A stretch of DNA of 64,000 bases, taken from Bullera alba (taxonomy: Eukaryota > Basidiomycota > Tremellomycetes > Tremellales > Bulleraceae). Below, piece by piece: positions 1-11,953 of the stretch. The notes under the pieces are model-generated. The model was not told the DNA's origin and searched no databases. It saw only the letters and a list, made by a program, of their open reading frames with translations. The stretch is taken from contig BCIX01000004.1 in NCBI GenBank assembly GCA_001600095.1, forward strand, positions 996,586-1,060,585, read 5' to 3'. Numbering within the stretch: position 1 is the stretch's first letter; each line of letters starts with the position of its first letter. A program made the position numbers and the translations under genes.

Positions 1-1490
<1,490 letters not shown>

Positions 1491-1722
1491 CGCGGGCAAA
1501 GAGGATGGAGTGTGGTTGTTGTACAAAGTATAATGTCAAGATTGACGTTTTGATTCTTCACTTGAATTGGAACTGGCGTCAACACGAGCGGAATCAAATC
1601 TCGAACAACCTGAAGCTGCAGCTTGCTGGCTGCTGCGGCTGCATCTACGATCTATGACGACAAACTCACCGCCATGGGCTGCATACTACTACCATGTCTG
1701 CGTGCCTCTCCTACAACTGTAG
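1491..1722. promoter_or_regulatory. Shared divergent promoter of ESA1 and RGP1
   Basis: The 232 bp between the two start codons must hold both 5' leaders and both promoters. I see no TATA box or repeated operator-like site in it. Assignment rests only on the head-to-head arrangement. Confidence 0.5.
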
Positions 1723-3659
1723 ATGACGTTCTTCCCGTCGGCGAGCAGCTCCTCTGCAGTTGCCGCGCCCAACATCGAAGTCTCGGTCACACCATCAGCG
1801 TCGGCTTACTACGCCGGAGATGTGTTTGCAGCTACGATACGATTCCGCAATACCCGCTCAACGTCGACCGTGGATGGGGTCATACCCGAAGAGAGATATC
1901 AACGGAAGCGGAAGATTGGATTGAGGATTCCACAGACTCGCACTCTAGACTCGCCGTACAGCCCCGGGGCGAACCCGGACCACCGAGCGTCAGGATGGCC
2001 CAGACATGAGAACAGCATCAGAAGCCCCGAGGCATGGAAGGGGCGCAGGACGCAAAGCCTTGCTCTCGGAACTATGAGTCCTCAGGAAATGATATGGGCA
2101 CTCGGAGATTCGTCTAGTGAGTCTAGTGGAGCTTTGACTGGAAGCTGACAACAGAGACACCGCCATTGCCCCCACGGCCTGTCATCTCGACTACGAGACA
2201 TTCGCGTAAAGAGTCCAGGTCTGTACAGCCAGAACCCCGTCCGAAGCATCCTCAAGTAGCAGGTTCTGTGAAGATTGTGTGGGCGTATTCTAGACTGAGG
2301 GGTCAATTCCACCCGTCAAACAGCTATATTCCACCCGATCCGCTACTCCCATTACGCTCGACGCTGCTGCATCAGCCCCTGGGCTCTGGATCCATGGGCG
2401 ACGGCATGACCAAATCGACTTCATCGAGATGGCAGTTGAGCTTCGGGACGGGCGCCGTTGGTCATTCCTCGCAGCCGAGCCTCACAGGTAGCTTGTTTGG
2501 ATTGGCGAGAGAGCTTGTTGGGGGAAAGGGAGGAAGTCTGGAGGAGGAGAGGAAGAGGGTTTGGAACATGAAGGATTTACCCGTGTTTGAAACGGAAAGG
2601 TCGGTGTTGGGCGTGGACTTGGAGTTGAAAGCGGGTGAAATGACTGAATGTAAGTCCGTTGCGAAGCTCAAGACTGATCGATAGTCACTTTTGAGGCTAC
2701 ACTGCCCACCAGCTTGCCGCCAGCATTTAGAGGTCGGGCGTATCGATTCTCATATGACCTCGTCTGTTCGCTCAGCTTTGATGGACACACTCCGAAAGAG
2801 GTGACGGTGCCGCTGCGGATATGGCCGAATGTATCGCGTGAGTATGAAGTTGGAGCATTCTTGACGAGTTCCCAGTCGACGATAGTGTGGATCCGCACGA
2901 TGTGCTCCGGCCGATAATACCAGATGGGAGTAGCCGACCGAAAACAGCTCGACCGGTGGCGGGGCTCGGAGCGCTGGAGCAGTATGCAGCGGGACTGGAT
3001 TCTATGGATGACCAACCCGAGATCAGGAGTGGCGGTTGTGGCGAGGCCGTCGAGGTTCTTAGCCGGCATTCGGCCAAAGGTGAGCATCTGTTATGGCCGA
3101 AACTAACGATGAGCCTGTTACGACATTAGCAAAGATGGCGAAGACGTCGCTGAGCTGATCCTAGCCAAGACGACGTTCAGGCTGGGCGAGAGTATACTGG
3201 GGGCCGTCAAGGTGAACAGGTCTGGTGGCAGGCGGGTGTTGCGAGTGAGTCGGTCTGCTATCTAGTTGGCTGACTCTCCAGTTCTCCGCGCAACTCGAGT
3301 CACACGAGATCATCCCCGATAATCTACTGCCCCCAGGAGCTAAACATCCCGACCTCGCCCGGCTGCACGCTGAGCATCGCACGTCATACTGCATGGGGGC
3401 GACCCAGCTACCATTCGAGCTGGACATCCCATCCGACGCAACGCCGAGATTCTCGTTCAATTGCGGTCAAGAGGGCGACGGCGGGTTGAATTGGACGATC
3501 AAATTTGAGTTCCTAGTCAGCACTGATCAAGAAAGCACAGACTCATACGAGACAAATCGTCTCGAGGGCCCGTGTGACGTGGTGGAATGTCAGATACCGG
3601 TCACAGTGCTTGCTGGGAACACGGCGTTTGTAGTACGGCCGATCACACAGATGGTGTAG
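1723..3659 (+). CDS. RGP1: Rgp1 homologue, Ric1-Rgp1 Rab6/Ypt6 GEF subunit
   Basis: Arrestin-fold partner of Ric1; the complex activates the Rab Ypt6/Rab6 at the Golgi (family knowledge). Model: 1723..2116, 2155..2649, 2685..2837, 2876..3079, 3135..3244, 3282..3659, about 577 residues, all phases consistent. Visible family blocks are an N-terminal beta-sandwich start (YYAGDVFAATIRFRN), the central KHPQVAGSVKIVWAYSRLRG, the LPPAFRGRAYRFSYDLV block, and a C-terminal DGEDVAELILAKTTFRLGES strand pair ending near PITQMV. The acceptor before the DGEDVAEL exon must be CAAAG at 3134, because the upstream TTAG acceptor leads to a stop. A Ser-rich insert of about 150 residues follows the first block. 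Start chosen at the first ATG that opens directly into the conserved fold. Confidence 0.88.
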
Positions 3660-4306
3660 GGAGGGTAATTTTTGCATGGTATCAAGTTACAACATATTCC
3701 TGTTTCCAGTTGTGGTCAGCTGCTGGCTCCCAGAGCGTGTTCGCGGAGAGCGAAGAGAACAAGAGGATGGGATCAGAGAACCTGGTTACAGCTTAGCGTC
3801 TCGTCCCAGAGGGCCGGAGAAGCGTATACAGATGGCACTTCCTATTTTCTCAGGGTGTATCGTCATGTGAAGAGAGTAGATGGTGTGAGGAGCACGCGAG
3901 GATGGACACTGCACTCACCTATATCAGCGTCGTGATACGAGCACTTTCTCCAAGGGGATACGAAGATAGGAGACCGTACGTGGGATGAGGATCAATTGAC
4001 AACAGCTGGCTGGTTGATGCGCTGGCGGCAGATGCGAAACTTTGGTCGCGGCCGACCGCATGCCTATGCTTCAGATCCGTAACCTTATAGGCCAATGCCA
4101 GCCCAATTGCACGCCTGAATGGCCCCCCATGATTAAATCCCGCAAAATGAAACCTGATTGGGATTTTGCTTCCGGTGAGATCTGTTGAAATATGACGCGC
4201 ACGGGACAGAGCTGGTTCTCGACGCTCTGCCGCAAGAGGGCATCCTAACCTAACATCTGTTACACCTTTCAATTTCTTCAACATCCAGCAGCATTCTGTC
4301 ACAGCA
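3660..4306. other. Intergenic spacer before VCX1-like gene
   Basis: About 650 bp of unique-looking sequence with no supported exon on either strand. It presumably carries the RGP1 3' end and the exchanger promoter. No clear repeat, tRNA or conserved motif seen. Confidence 0.4.
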
Positions 4307-5825
4307 ATGCCGTCTTCAGAATCATCTCCTTTGCTGCCCAACTCCGGTGGCCGACACCACGGCCCCAAAACCTTTGACCCCATCGGTTCCAGCCGGTATC
4401 TCATCTTTGGTTCCTGGCTCAACATCTTGCTCGTCGCTGTTCCCCTCAGTTTCGTAGCCGACCTCCTTCACTGGCCCGCTGTCGCCAGGTTCAGCGTGTC
4501 CTTCATTGCCATCGTCCCCCTGGCAAAGCTCCTCGGTGATGCCACCGAACAGGTTGCAATCCCACTCGGCCAGACTGTTGGTGGTCTACTCAACGCAACG
4601 TGAGATTCACGCTTTGAGCATTGCTGATGACAGTTTCGGGAACGCTGTAGAGTTGATCGTGGCTATCGCTGCTTTGGCTCAAAGTGAGTAGCAGTTCGCG
4701 CTGAACGAAAGCGGAGACACTGACTTCTGGACAGATGAGCTACGTCTGGTCCAGACCTCGCTTCTCGGCAGTGTTTTGTCAAACCTCTTGCTTGTGCTCG
4801 GAATGAGTTTCTTTGCGTGAGCTTTGACGAGCCTTGATCTCATGCGTCTTGTACTGAGTTCTACAGTTCCGGATTCTTTTACTACGAGTCTACCTTCCAG
4901 ATGACGGCCGCACAAGCAAGTTCCTCGCTTCTTACCTTGGCCACGATCACCTTGATCTTGCCAGCAGCTTGTGGGTCACCTTCCTCGAAGCCTTAAGCTG
5001 ACAATCAGACCACGCATCCGAAGCTGAGAACGGCGCGGGCAGCCTCTCGATCCTCGGGGACGGCGCACCTGACCCTCACGACAAGTCGCTGCACGGCCTC
5101 CTGGTCCTGTCTCGGGGAACGTCGATCATCCTACTTGCTACCTACCTGGGCTACCTATTCTTCCAGCTTCGAACTCATGCCAACCTATTCGAAGCCGAGC
5201 AGAACGATGAAGAGGAAGAGGAGGCCGACATGGACAAGTGGAGCGCTGGTTTCTGGCTAATCGTCGTCACTGTCATCACGGCGTTCTGCGCCGACATTCT
5301 AGTCGGAAGTATCGACGAAACCGCTCAACAATGGCACATTCCCAAGAGGTGAGCATCAGTCCGTTACCAAGCTGACGATCAGGTTCATCGGTCTCATCCT
5401 TCTTCCCCTCGTCGGCAATGCGGCCGAGCACGTCACGTCTGTCTGGATGGCCTGTAAAGGAAAGGTGGGTGGCGGCAATCGATCACCACTAACCTTTAGA
5501 TGGAACTCACTATCGGAGTGAGCGTGGGGTCGAGTATCCAAATTGCGGCCGGAATGATCCCCCTGCTCGTCATCATTGCGTGGCCGATGAACAAGGACCT
5601 CACCTTGTTCTTTGCCAACTTTGAGACCATCGTGCTGTTTGTCTCGGTAATGCTCGTCAACCTGTTGCTTCAAGATGGTGAGTCACATCAACCATGCAAA
5701 GCTGACCCTAGGCCGCACAAACTACATGGAGGGAGCAATGCGTGAGTCTTTCCTGCAAGGGGACATTGCTGATTTCAGTCATCGCTCTATACCTGGTCAT
5801 CGCCTTGAGCTACATTGTTTCGTAA
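4307..5825 (+). CDS. VCX1: Vacuolar Ca2+/H+ exchanger (CaCA/CAX family)
   Basis: Predicted proton-driven Ca2+ (possibly Mn2+) antiporter of the vacuole membrane. Model: 4307..4599, 4634..4683, 4735..4816, 4867..4970, 5009..5348, 5383..5464, 5500..5677, 5712..5741, 5779..5825; nine exons, about 401 residues, typical family length. Both CaCA alpha repeats are present: [16 protein letters not shown] in the first half and [12 protein letters not shown] in the second, with the acidic residues needed for transport. An acidic loop ([13 protein letters not shown]) splits the two halves. About eleven hydrophobic segments are readable. The short N-terminal SSPLLP stretch resembles a dileucine-type sorting signal, which is inference. 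Exon 8 is only 30 nt. Confidence 0.93.
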
Positions 5826-5935
5826 ATAATTTAAAATGAATGCATGCCTGCTGCTCTCACCGTTGTACTCCAGCTGTAATCCAGGCTCCGACAGGCTCCA
5901 GCTGTACTCCGACTGTACTCCAGCGCGAATCCAGG
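5826..5935. repeat. Imperfect short tandem repeat between VCX1 and OGG1
   Basis: In roughly 5855-5935 a 10-13 bp unit of the type TGTACTCCAGC / TGTAATCCAGG recurs about five times with changes. It fills most of the 110 bp between the exchanger stop and the OGG1 start and so lies in the OGG1 promoter or leader. It may be a slippage product or a repeated factor site. Confidence 0.5.
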
Positions 5936-7062
5936 ATGCGCCCGCCGTTCCCCGCAAAGTGGAGCAGCCTCCCTATGTCCCTCAGCAATCTGACAATCTC
6001 GAACACGTTGCCAGTCGGCCAGTCGTTCCTATGGCACCGACGGATCGTAGATGAAGAAGCCATAGAAGAATTCTCCAGAGCAGTCGACAACCCGCCACGG
6101 GTAGTGTGCCTACGGCAAACCCCGACCGACCTCTACTACACTGCGATACATCCTACAGTCGACGCGACGGAGGAGGACTTTCGGCTAGGTTGGACACGAA
6201 GGTGGCTCGAAGACTATTTCCACCTGGACAAACACCCCGATCTTCCGGCGCTGTACGCCAACTGGCGCCAGAGCGACCCTGGCCTCTTTGGGCGGGTAGA
6301 GATCGATCAGAGAGCCGTGGGCGTACGGCTGCTGAGGCAGGATCCGTGGGAATGTCTGTTGAGGTGGGTCATCTTGTCTGGTCACGGAGCTCACTCAAGT
6401 TTCATCACATCGACGAACAATCATATTCCAAGAATCTCGTCCTTAATGCACAAGCTGGCTATTCGTTTCTCCCCTGTGCTACTGACATTGGACGATACGC
6501 CTTATCACCTACTTCCTGGTCCTGAACAGCTCCCCATAAAGCTGGAATCGATACTCCGTGAACTGGGCTTTGGTTACAGAGCTGGATTCATAGAGTCGTC
6601 GCTTGCCACACTGAGAGAGCGATTTGGCGACTCGCCCTCTGAGATCCAGAAGGGCTTGGAAAGCTGGAGACTAGAAGATGTAGACCTAGTACGAGAAAAC
6701 CTGATAGGATTAAAGGGAGTGGGCAGAAAGGTTGCAGACTGCGTCATGCTCATGTGCCTAGACAAGGTTCGTTACAGACTCCACATCTTTCGCTGACAGA
6801 TCCTCAGCTGTCGGTCATCCCTATCGACACCCATGTCGCTGCGATCGCGTCGCGGCATCCTTCGTTCCCATCCCGGCTCCGAAATAAACCCATGTCCAAA
6901 CCGTTATACGAAGAGATCCAAAGCTTCCTAGTGGAGAAATGGGGACCGCTAGGGGGATGGTGCCAGGCCGTCATGTTTGCGGCAGACTTGCCTCCAAAGA
7001 CACCTCAGAAACGAGCTCAGTCTGCCGAGATCACGCCAAAGAAGCGGTCGAAGAAGATATAA
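5936..7062 (+). CDS. OGG1: 8-oxoguanine DNA glycosylase/AP lyase
   Basis: Removes 8-oxoguanine opposite C in base-excision repair. Model: 5936..6363, 6400..6766, 6808..7062, about 349 residues, close to the human enzyme. The N-domain reads LPVGQSFLWHRR and GVRLLRQDPWECLL; then come SFITSTNNHIPRI, the helix-hairpin-helix LIGLKGVGRKVADCV with the catalytic Lys, and the catalytic Asp in VIPIDTHV. WGPLGGWCQAVMFAADL precedes a basic tail (KKRSKK) that may be a nuclear signal. Intron 1 is 36 nt, a multiple of three with no stop, so retention would keep the frame; but retention breaks the conserved SFI-STNN block, so splicing is favoured. An in-frame ATG exists at 5840, but that extension is made of the upstream repeat. 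Confidence 0.95.
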
Positions 7063-7074
7063 TGTACATCCAGT

Positions 7075-7522
7075 CTACCAACTCGATTTGTTGACTCCTG
7101 GAAGCTCCCCCGACAAGGCTCTCATCCTAAATTGATACTGCTAGGCGTCAGCTATGGCTTGTGCGGCGTCGAGCGTACTCACCCGGCATAGACCAAATTT
7201 CGGTAGCACACCTAAAGGTATCAGTAATCAGCCTACTCGAACGCAACACACCTCTGCCCCTCCCTGTCTCTATGCATCTGCTTTTGACCTTTGAAGGCCT
7301 TCCTCCAGCATCATCTAGTGCGTTGAGGCCCAGCTGCGCCTTGTGTCTGATTGTTGATGATAAAGAAGTGTTTCGAGCCACTGCGAGGTATGCTCGTCGT
7401 TCTATTTCGGATTGGTGTGTCGCTACTCTTTTCGCCTGGTCCCTTCTAATTCGCCCGGCGGTGCTAAGGAGGCCTCTGACGTTGTTGCTGAGGACTTTGC
7501 TGGTGGCCGTTGGGATGTTCAT
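7075..7522 (-). CDS. MRP2: Mitochondrial small-subunit ribosomal protein uS14m
   Basis: Component of the mitoribosome small subunit head. Model: complement of 7075..7140, 7183..7211, 7252..7522, 121 residues, matching yeast Mrp2 (about 115). Family landmarks: RRDQAKR near the N-terminus, ARNTSLSSTIRHKAQLGLNA, RCIETGRGRGV, and the C-terminal LPGVNKSSW, which closely follows the uS14m ending. Those last blocks appear only after two introns (42 and 40 nt) are removed. The head up to about residue 25 is basic and Ser/Thr-rich, as expected for mitochondrial import. It is tail-to-tail with OGG1, with only 12 bp between the stop codons. Confidence 0.92.
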
Positions 7523-7717
7523 GATGGTATGCGGGTTTGATGATAAGGATGGAGACTGGTGCAGACTGTAAAGAGGATAGATAGATGAGTGAACGCAAGA
7601 AAAAGTGACTGCCGATGCAACCAATTCGACCTCCACATTCATGGTCACCTTGCTTCAACCAGCTTCAACCTGGCCTTCTCCTGTTACACCTTGGTCCTAC
7701 AGATTCTCCAACTCGCA

Positions 7718-10129
7718 ATGGCCGCAGATCTCGCCGAATGTGAGCGATAGCAAGGGGCATGGCTGACTCTTCTCAGGGCTCCAAGCTTGCGCCAGCGTCC
7801 AGGACATCCATCAATTACCTGCGCTCGAGTCAGCGGACGAATCGCCTGAGATCCAATCCGCGCTCCAGACATTGGCCACGAGATTGCCGGAACAGGAGGG
7901 TGCGGTCTTCGAGCTAGCTTGCCGCTGGTCACCACAGAACATATGGGAGAATGCGGCAGTGGCCTGGCTCATCGCCGACGGTCCACAAAACACCACCGTG
8001 TCCGACAACATCTTGGCTGGTGTGCTGAATGGTGTCTACGATGCCCAGGCGGTGGTTGTTAGCGTCACCTCGTCACCATACCTGACGCCTCGGGCCTTGG
8101 CTCTGTGCGATGCTTGGGCTCACCGAAGCAACGAGGTGTGTCCTTGCGGAGGAACTGAGCTGATGTCTAGACCTTCTTTGCCAGCTGCTCAGCATCCATG
8201 AGGCGAGCTGCCAGTCGACTTTCAACGCACAAGCTCTTGCTCGACGTTCTCATCGGGACCGCCGAGGAGATAGACTCCCCTCACCTCGTACATTCGGACC
8301 TCATCGTCGCTTTCGCATCTAGCCCCAGCATCAAACTGGTGTTGAGCTCGCTATTGTACGACACTGGCAATCAGCTTTTCACCGTCACCTTGAGATTATT
8401 CCTGTCAATCCTGCCTTATGCGCCTCATGTGCTCACCAAACACGTCCCTCTGATCATGATCGTCGTCGGACGCGCCGCATGCTGGAGAGACAGGCCTTTC
8501 CTGGACGGACAATCGCATTCTGATGGCAGAACCACCACGCCCAGGCCCAACCCCGCTATTGACTGGGAGATCGCCACGACGCAGTCAGAAGTCCCCATAA
8601 CACTCCCGTCGACCCTACAGCCTGAGCGGATTGTACGCTTGCTTCTAGTCGCGGTATACAACGCTTGGCCATCCAATGTCCTCGCATTTGTGCGTGACCC
8701 TGCTGCATACATCACTGGCAAAGGTATCGAGCCCGTCTACGAGCTCCCTTGGGCAGAGGTCTGGGATGCTGGTAGCCTTGCCGCCCGCTTGGGCCCGTTA
8801 CTGCGCAATTTTCACCTGCACCCTTCGCTGGTCTACTTCACTTCAACCTCTGAGCTTGCCGACCAGAAACGATGGGACAAAATCGACCCGGCCGAATTCA
8901 TTGCTCGATCGCATATGCTCGCGCACTCCGAGTTGATGTCTGGTGGTCGAGTGGATCTGCTAGAAGAAGAACCCGATAGCCATGCTACATCATACCCGGA
9001 AGGCTCACAATCCGAGAATGAGCTCCTGCGGATAGAAGCAAAGTTCACAGAGCGCGTGAGAAAGCAATACCTGCATCGTGAGTATCCATGTCCAGCCTTG
9101 AGCTGACCGGGCCAGACATTGGAAGACTGCACAAGCAGACCCTCAAATTCAACTCTGACGAGGCGGAGATCAACAGCTTTGTAGGTGTTTGGAGTTCGGA
9201 CGACTGCTAATTAAACAGGTGAACCGTCTGAAAGAGCAAGGCAAAACTATCGAAACCCTCACGGCTGATCTGGCACAGCAGAGAGCGGATGCCTCACAAG
9301 CGCAGCAAAAGCACGTAAAGTGGCAAGAGCAGTTGCGGGAAAAGCTTGCTGCCAATCGAGAGGAACGCAAAACATGGCAGAACGAGGCGAGCCGCATCCG
9401 CGGAGAGCTTCAGGAGGCGAAGTTGGCGCTTCAGCGACAGCAGGATGAGATTACAGTGGTCAAGAACGAGTAGGTCCGGGGATAGCTATCGTCGGCTGAT
9501 CATCAGGCGATCACAGCTGCAGAATCAGGTCACCGAGATGCTGCCCAAAGTGCGACACATTCAAGACTATGAAACGCGCATGAAGCAGTTGACGGATTGC
9601 CAACGTCTTTGGTGAGTTTAAGCATTTGGGGTGTGTGCTAACGTAGCAGGGACAACGACGTGCGCCGATACCACGAAGCTGTCGCAGACGTAGAGGTGTG
9701 GCGAGGCCAGTGTCACCAGGTAGGCGCAGCCGAACCAGCCCCAGAGCTAACGGGAAGCTCGAAACCATGGTTCGCGCATGTGAGAAGCAAAAGGAGCATT
9801 TGACTGCAAGGATCAGGTGAGTAGTAAACTCCGTCTAGAGGCTAACGGTCAGCCTTTTGGAAAAGCAAATACACCAGCCTGTCTCTTCGCCTCGCTCTCC
9901 GCAGCCAGCCGTCAAATCGCCAGACCTGAGCTTTTATGTGCAGATTGCTGAAAATGCCAAGAAGAGAGCCGAGGTGCTCGGGAGAGAGAATCTCGAGGTG
10001 AGTTTGCTTCACGTCGAAATAGAGCTCAGGCGTTAGCTCCGTGCCGAACTAGAACGCCTGAAGAGGCAAAACGAGGAGAAGCAGGCGCCGACATCGGAGG
10101 ATCGAACATTCATATGGGGAGATACGTAG
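7718..10129 (+). CDS. TSC1: Hamartin (TSC1) homologue
   Basis: Scaffold of the TSC1-TSC2 complex, which acts on Rheb upstream of TOR (family knowledge). Model: 7718..7739, 7777..8135, 8171..9077, 9116..9180, 9219..9469, 9507..9611, 9650..9719, 9758..9816, 9853..9997, 10037..10129; about 691 residues with all phases closing. The N-terminal half is a helical repeat domain with hamartin blocks (LPYAPHVLTKHVPLIMIVV, AVYNAWPSNVLAFVRDP, HLHPSLVY...RWDKIDP). From about residue 430 to the end it is a Gln/Glu/Lys-rich coiled coil. It is shorter than human TSC1, as fungal members are. TSC2 is not in this window. Intron 7 ends in AAG. Confidence 0.85.
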
Positions 10130-10252
10130 TGGATGCTCTAGGATGATCTCCTCGGGCCGGCTTCATCGGCCATACATCGCCTGGAAGCAGCGACAGGATA
10201 GCCCAATATACGCTCAGAAAGGTAGAGCGCGGCGTATCCAGCATGACGCTGC

Positions 10253-11690
10253 TCAGAGTCGCATAGCTTCAGTACATTGCTCAATTACCTATAGGAGCGA
10301 GATCAGCGTATGCAAGATTTATGCAGAATGGGACTAACCGTGGTGATGTCTGGCCGCTGAGCGGGATCCACCACGAGGATGCTGTCTATTATGCGCGCAA
10401 TCTGGGGGAAAGAGTTATTTGGGTGACGAAATCGACCGCTGCCGACCGCCATTGCAATTGAGGATCCATCCACTTCGAAAGGCGAATAGCCATAGGTGAT
10501 AGCAAAGAGTGTACAGCCGAGCGACTGGATAGTAAGTAACAGCTCGGCAGGCAGTTTGCTCACCCAGACGTCGACTTTCTCATCCAAGGTTTGACCGGTT
10601 TTGACGTCGAATAACTCGGGCGCCCGATAGGGCATTGACGATTGCTCACTAGCGATGTCCTGTTCGTAGATCAGTACAGGGAGACACCTCTGACCTACCT
10701 GCTCCAGCAGGGCTTGTTGTCTTGTTTCGACCGCAATCCGGGCTCTGTGGGTCAGCTCCATTGTCATCGATATCGTACTCACTTGATCGTCGACCCAAAG
10801 TCCATCAGTATAGGGGCGCCATCGTCGGATACCATTATATTCCTATTTCATAAGTGCCGCTCACTTCCCGTCACTCACGCTGGCTTGATGTCCCGATGGG
10901 CGTAAGGGACGGCATCGGTCTGGTCATCAGTCTCAACCGATGGCCCGCCATCAAAGATGACATCGCCTTCAGACATGAGACCTTGAGATTCCAAAGCCGG
11001 GGGATACGAGGACGAGGATGCGGCAGGTGGACGATAATGATGCATCGCCTGTACACTAGAAGTCTTCAGCGGTGTGTGGCGCAGCTGGTACTCACGCAAG
11101 GCATGTGCCGAGGAAGAGCTCCAGGATGCGCTTCTCGGTAAACTTGGCGCCGTTACTGATGGCGTCTTGGAGATTGCCCTTCGAGTAGTAAGGGAGGAGG
11201 CTGGAGGATCAGCATGCATCTCCCATGACATTACCCACAGATAAACGACCTTGCCGGCTCCTCCGTCGTCTTGTACCACCGCCGAGTCCAAGATCTTGAT
11301 GATATTCGGATGCCTGAATCGCCTGTATGCTTCAATCTCGCGCATTGCCTCCGCCACTCCATCTTCGCCCGTTGTCACCAGGATCTTCTTCAGTGCAAAG
11401 GTCCGCCCTGAGCCTAGATCGTTAACCAGGTATACGAAAGCAAAACCGCCCTCGCCCAGGAGCCGCTCTATCCGATATGACCTCCCGTTGAGTTTCAAAG
11501 TCGCATCCCTGGCACGTCAGAGGAGTGTCTTCGTGCGAGACTCACGGTTTGCATACGCACTAGCATGAGCTGTCAGCCTTAACCACTTCGATGCCGCTTT
11601 AGTACGACCCACTTGGGAGACTACGTTGAGCGCGTCCTTGGCGTAAAACTTGAGTCTGTCGAGAGCGATGGCGACGGTATCAGCGTTCAT
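10253..11690 (-). CDS. ENV7: STK16/Env7-type (NAK family) Ser/Thr protein kinase
   Basis: Membrane-associated kinase of the NAK family; yeast Env7 acts in vacuole morphology and human STK16 at the Golgi. Stop at 10253-10255, start at 11690; about ten exons. Visible: glycine loop LLGEGGFAFVYL, ALKKI Lys, LLLPYYSKGNLQDAI, catalytic AHRDIKPAN, DFGS, and SMPYRAPELF...DEKVDVWSLGC. A 14-nt exon (11546-11559) encodes CVCKP just before LNGRSYRI; it lines up with the acylated CVC motif of human STK16, so the protein is probably palmitoylated. That exon needs the acceptor CTAG at 11560; the alternative CAG gives a stop. A low-complexity insert of about 50 residues sits before AHRD. Converges on TSC1 with 123 bp between stops. 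Confidence 0.88.
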
Positions 11691-11953
11691 TTTGTGTATA
11701 CGGGCGTTCTAGGAAGCATTCAAAGCTAGTAGACCACAAGTAGAGGGGTCTTTGATGTCTGTACAGGGTCAAGGTGGTGTCGACGTCGAGCAACGTTCAG
11801 AGTTGAGTTGACGTTGAGCCTGGTTCCCACTTCTCTGGACGCGGTTGCAATGGAAATGTTGAACGGGGCCCCGCATTCCTCGTCGTTCCGTCTTCCTCGT
11901 TGCAAGACCAGCCAAAACATGCTCGAGCGGTCGTATTGCCTTTGCCTTCACCT

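Noticed and set aside
11613..11690. STK16-like kinase exon 1 extended without splicing into VGRTKAASKW
   Set aside because: That reading puts the next exon out of frame; the 53-nt intron ending CTAG gives the CVCKP microexon and a closed phase.
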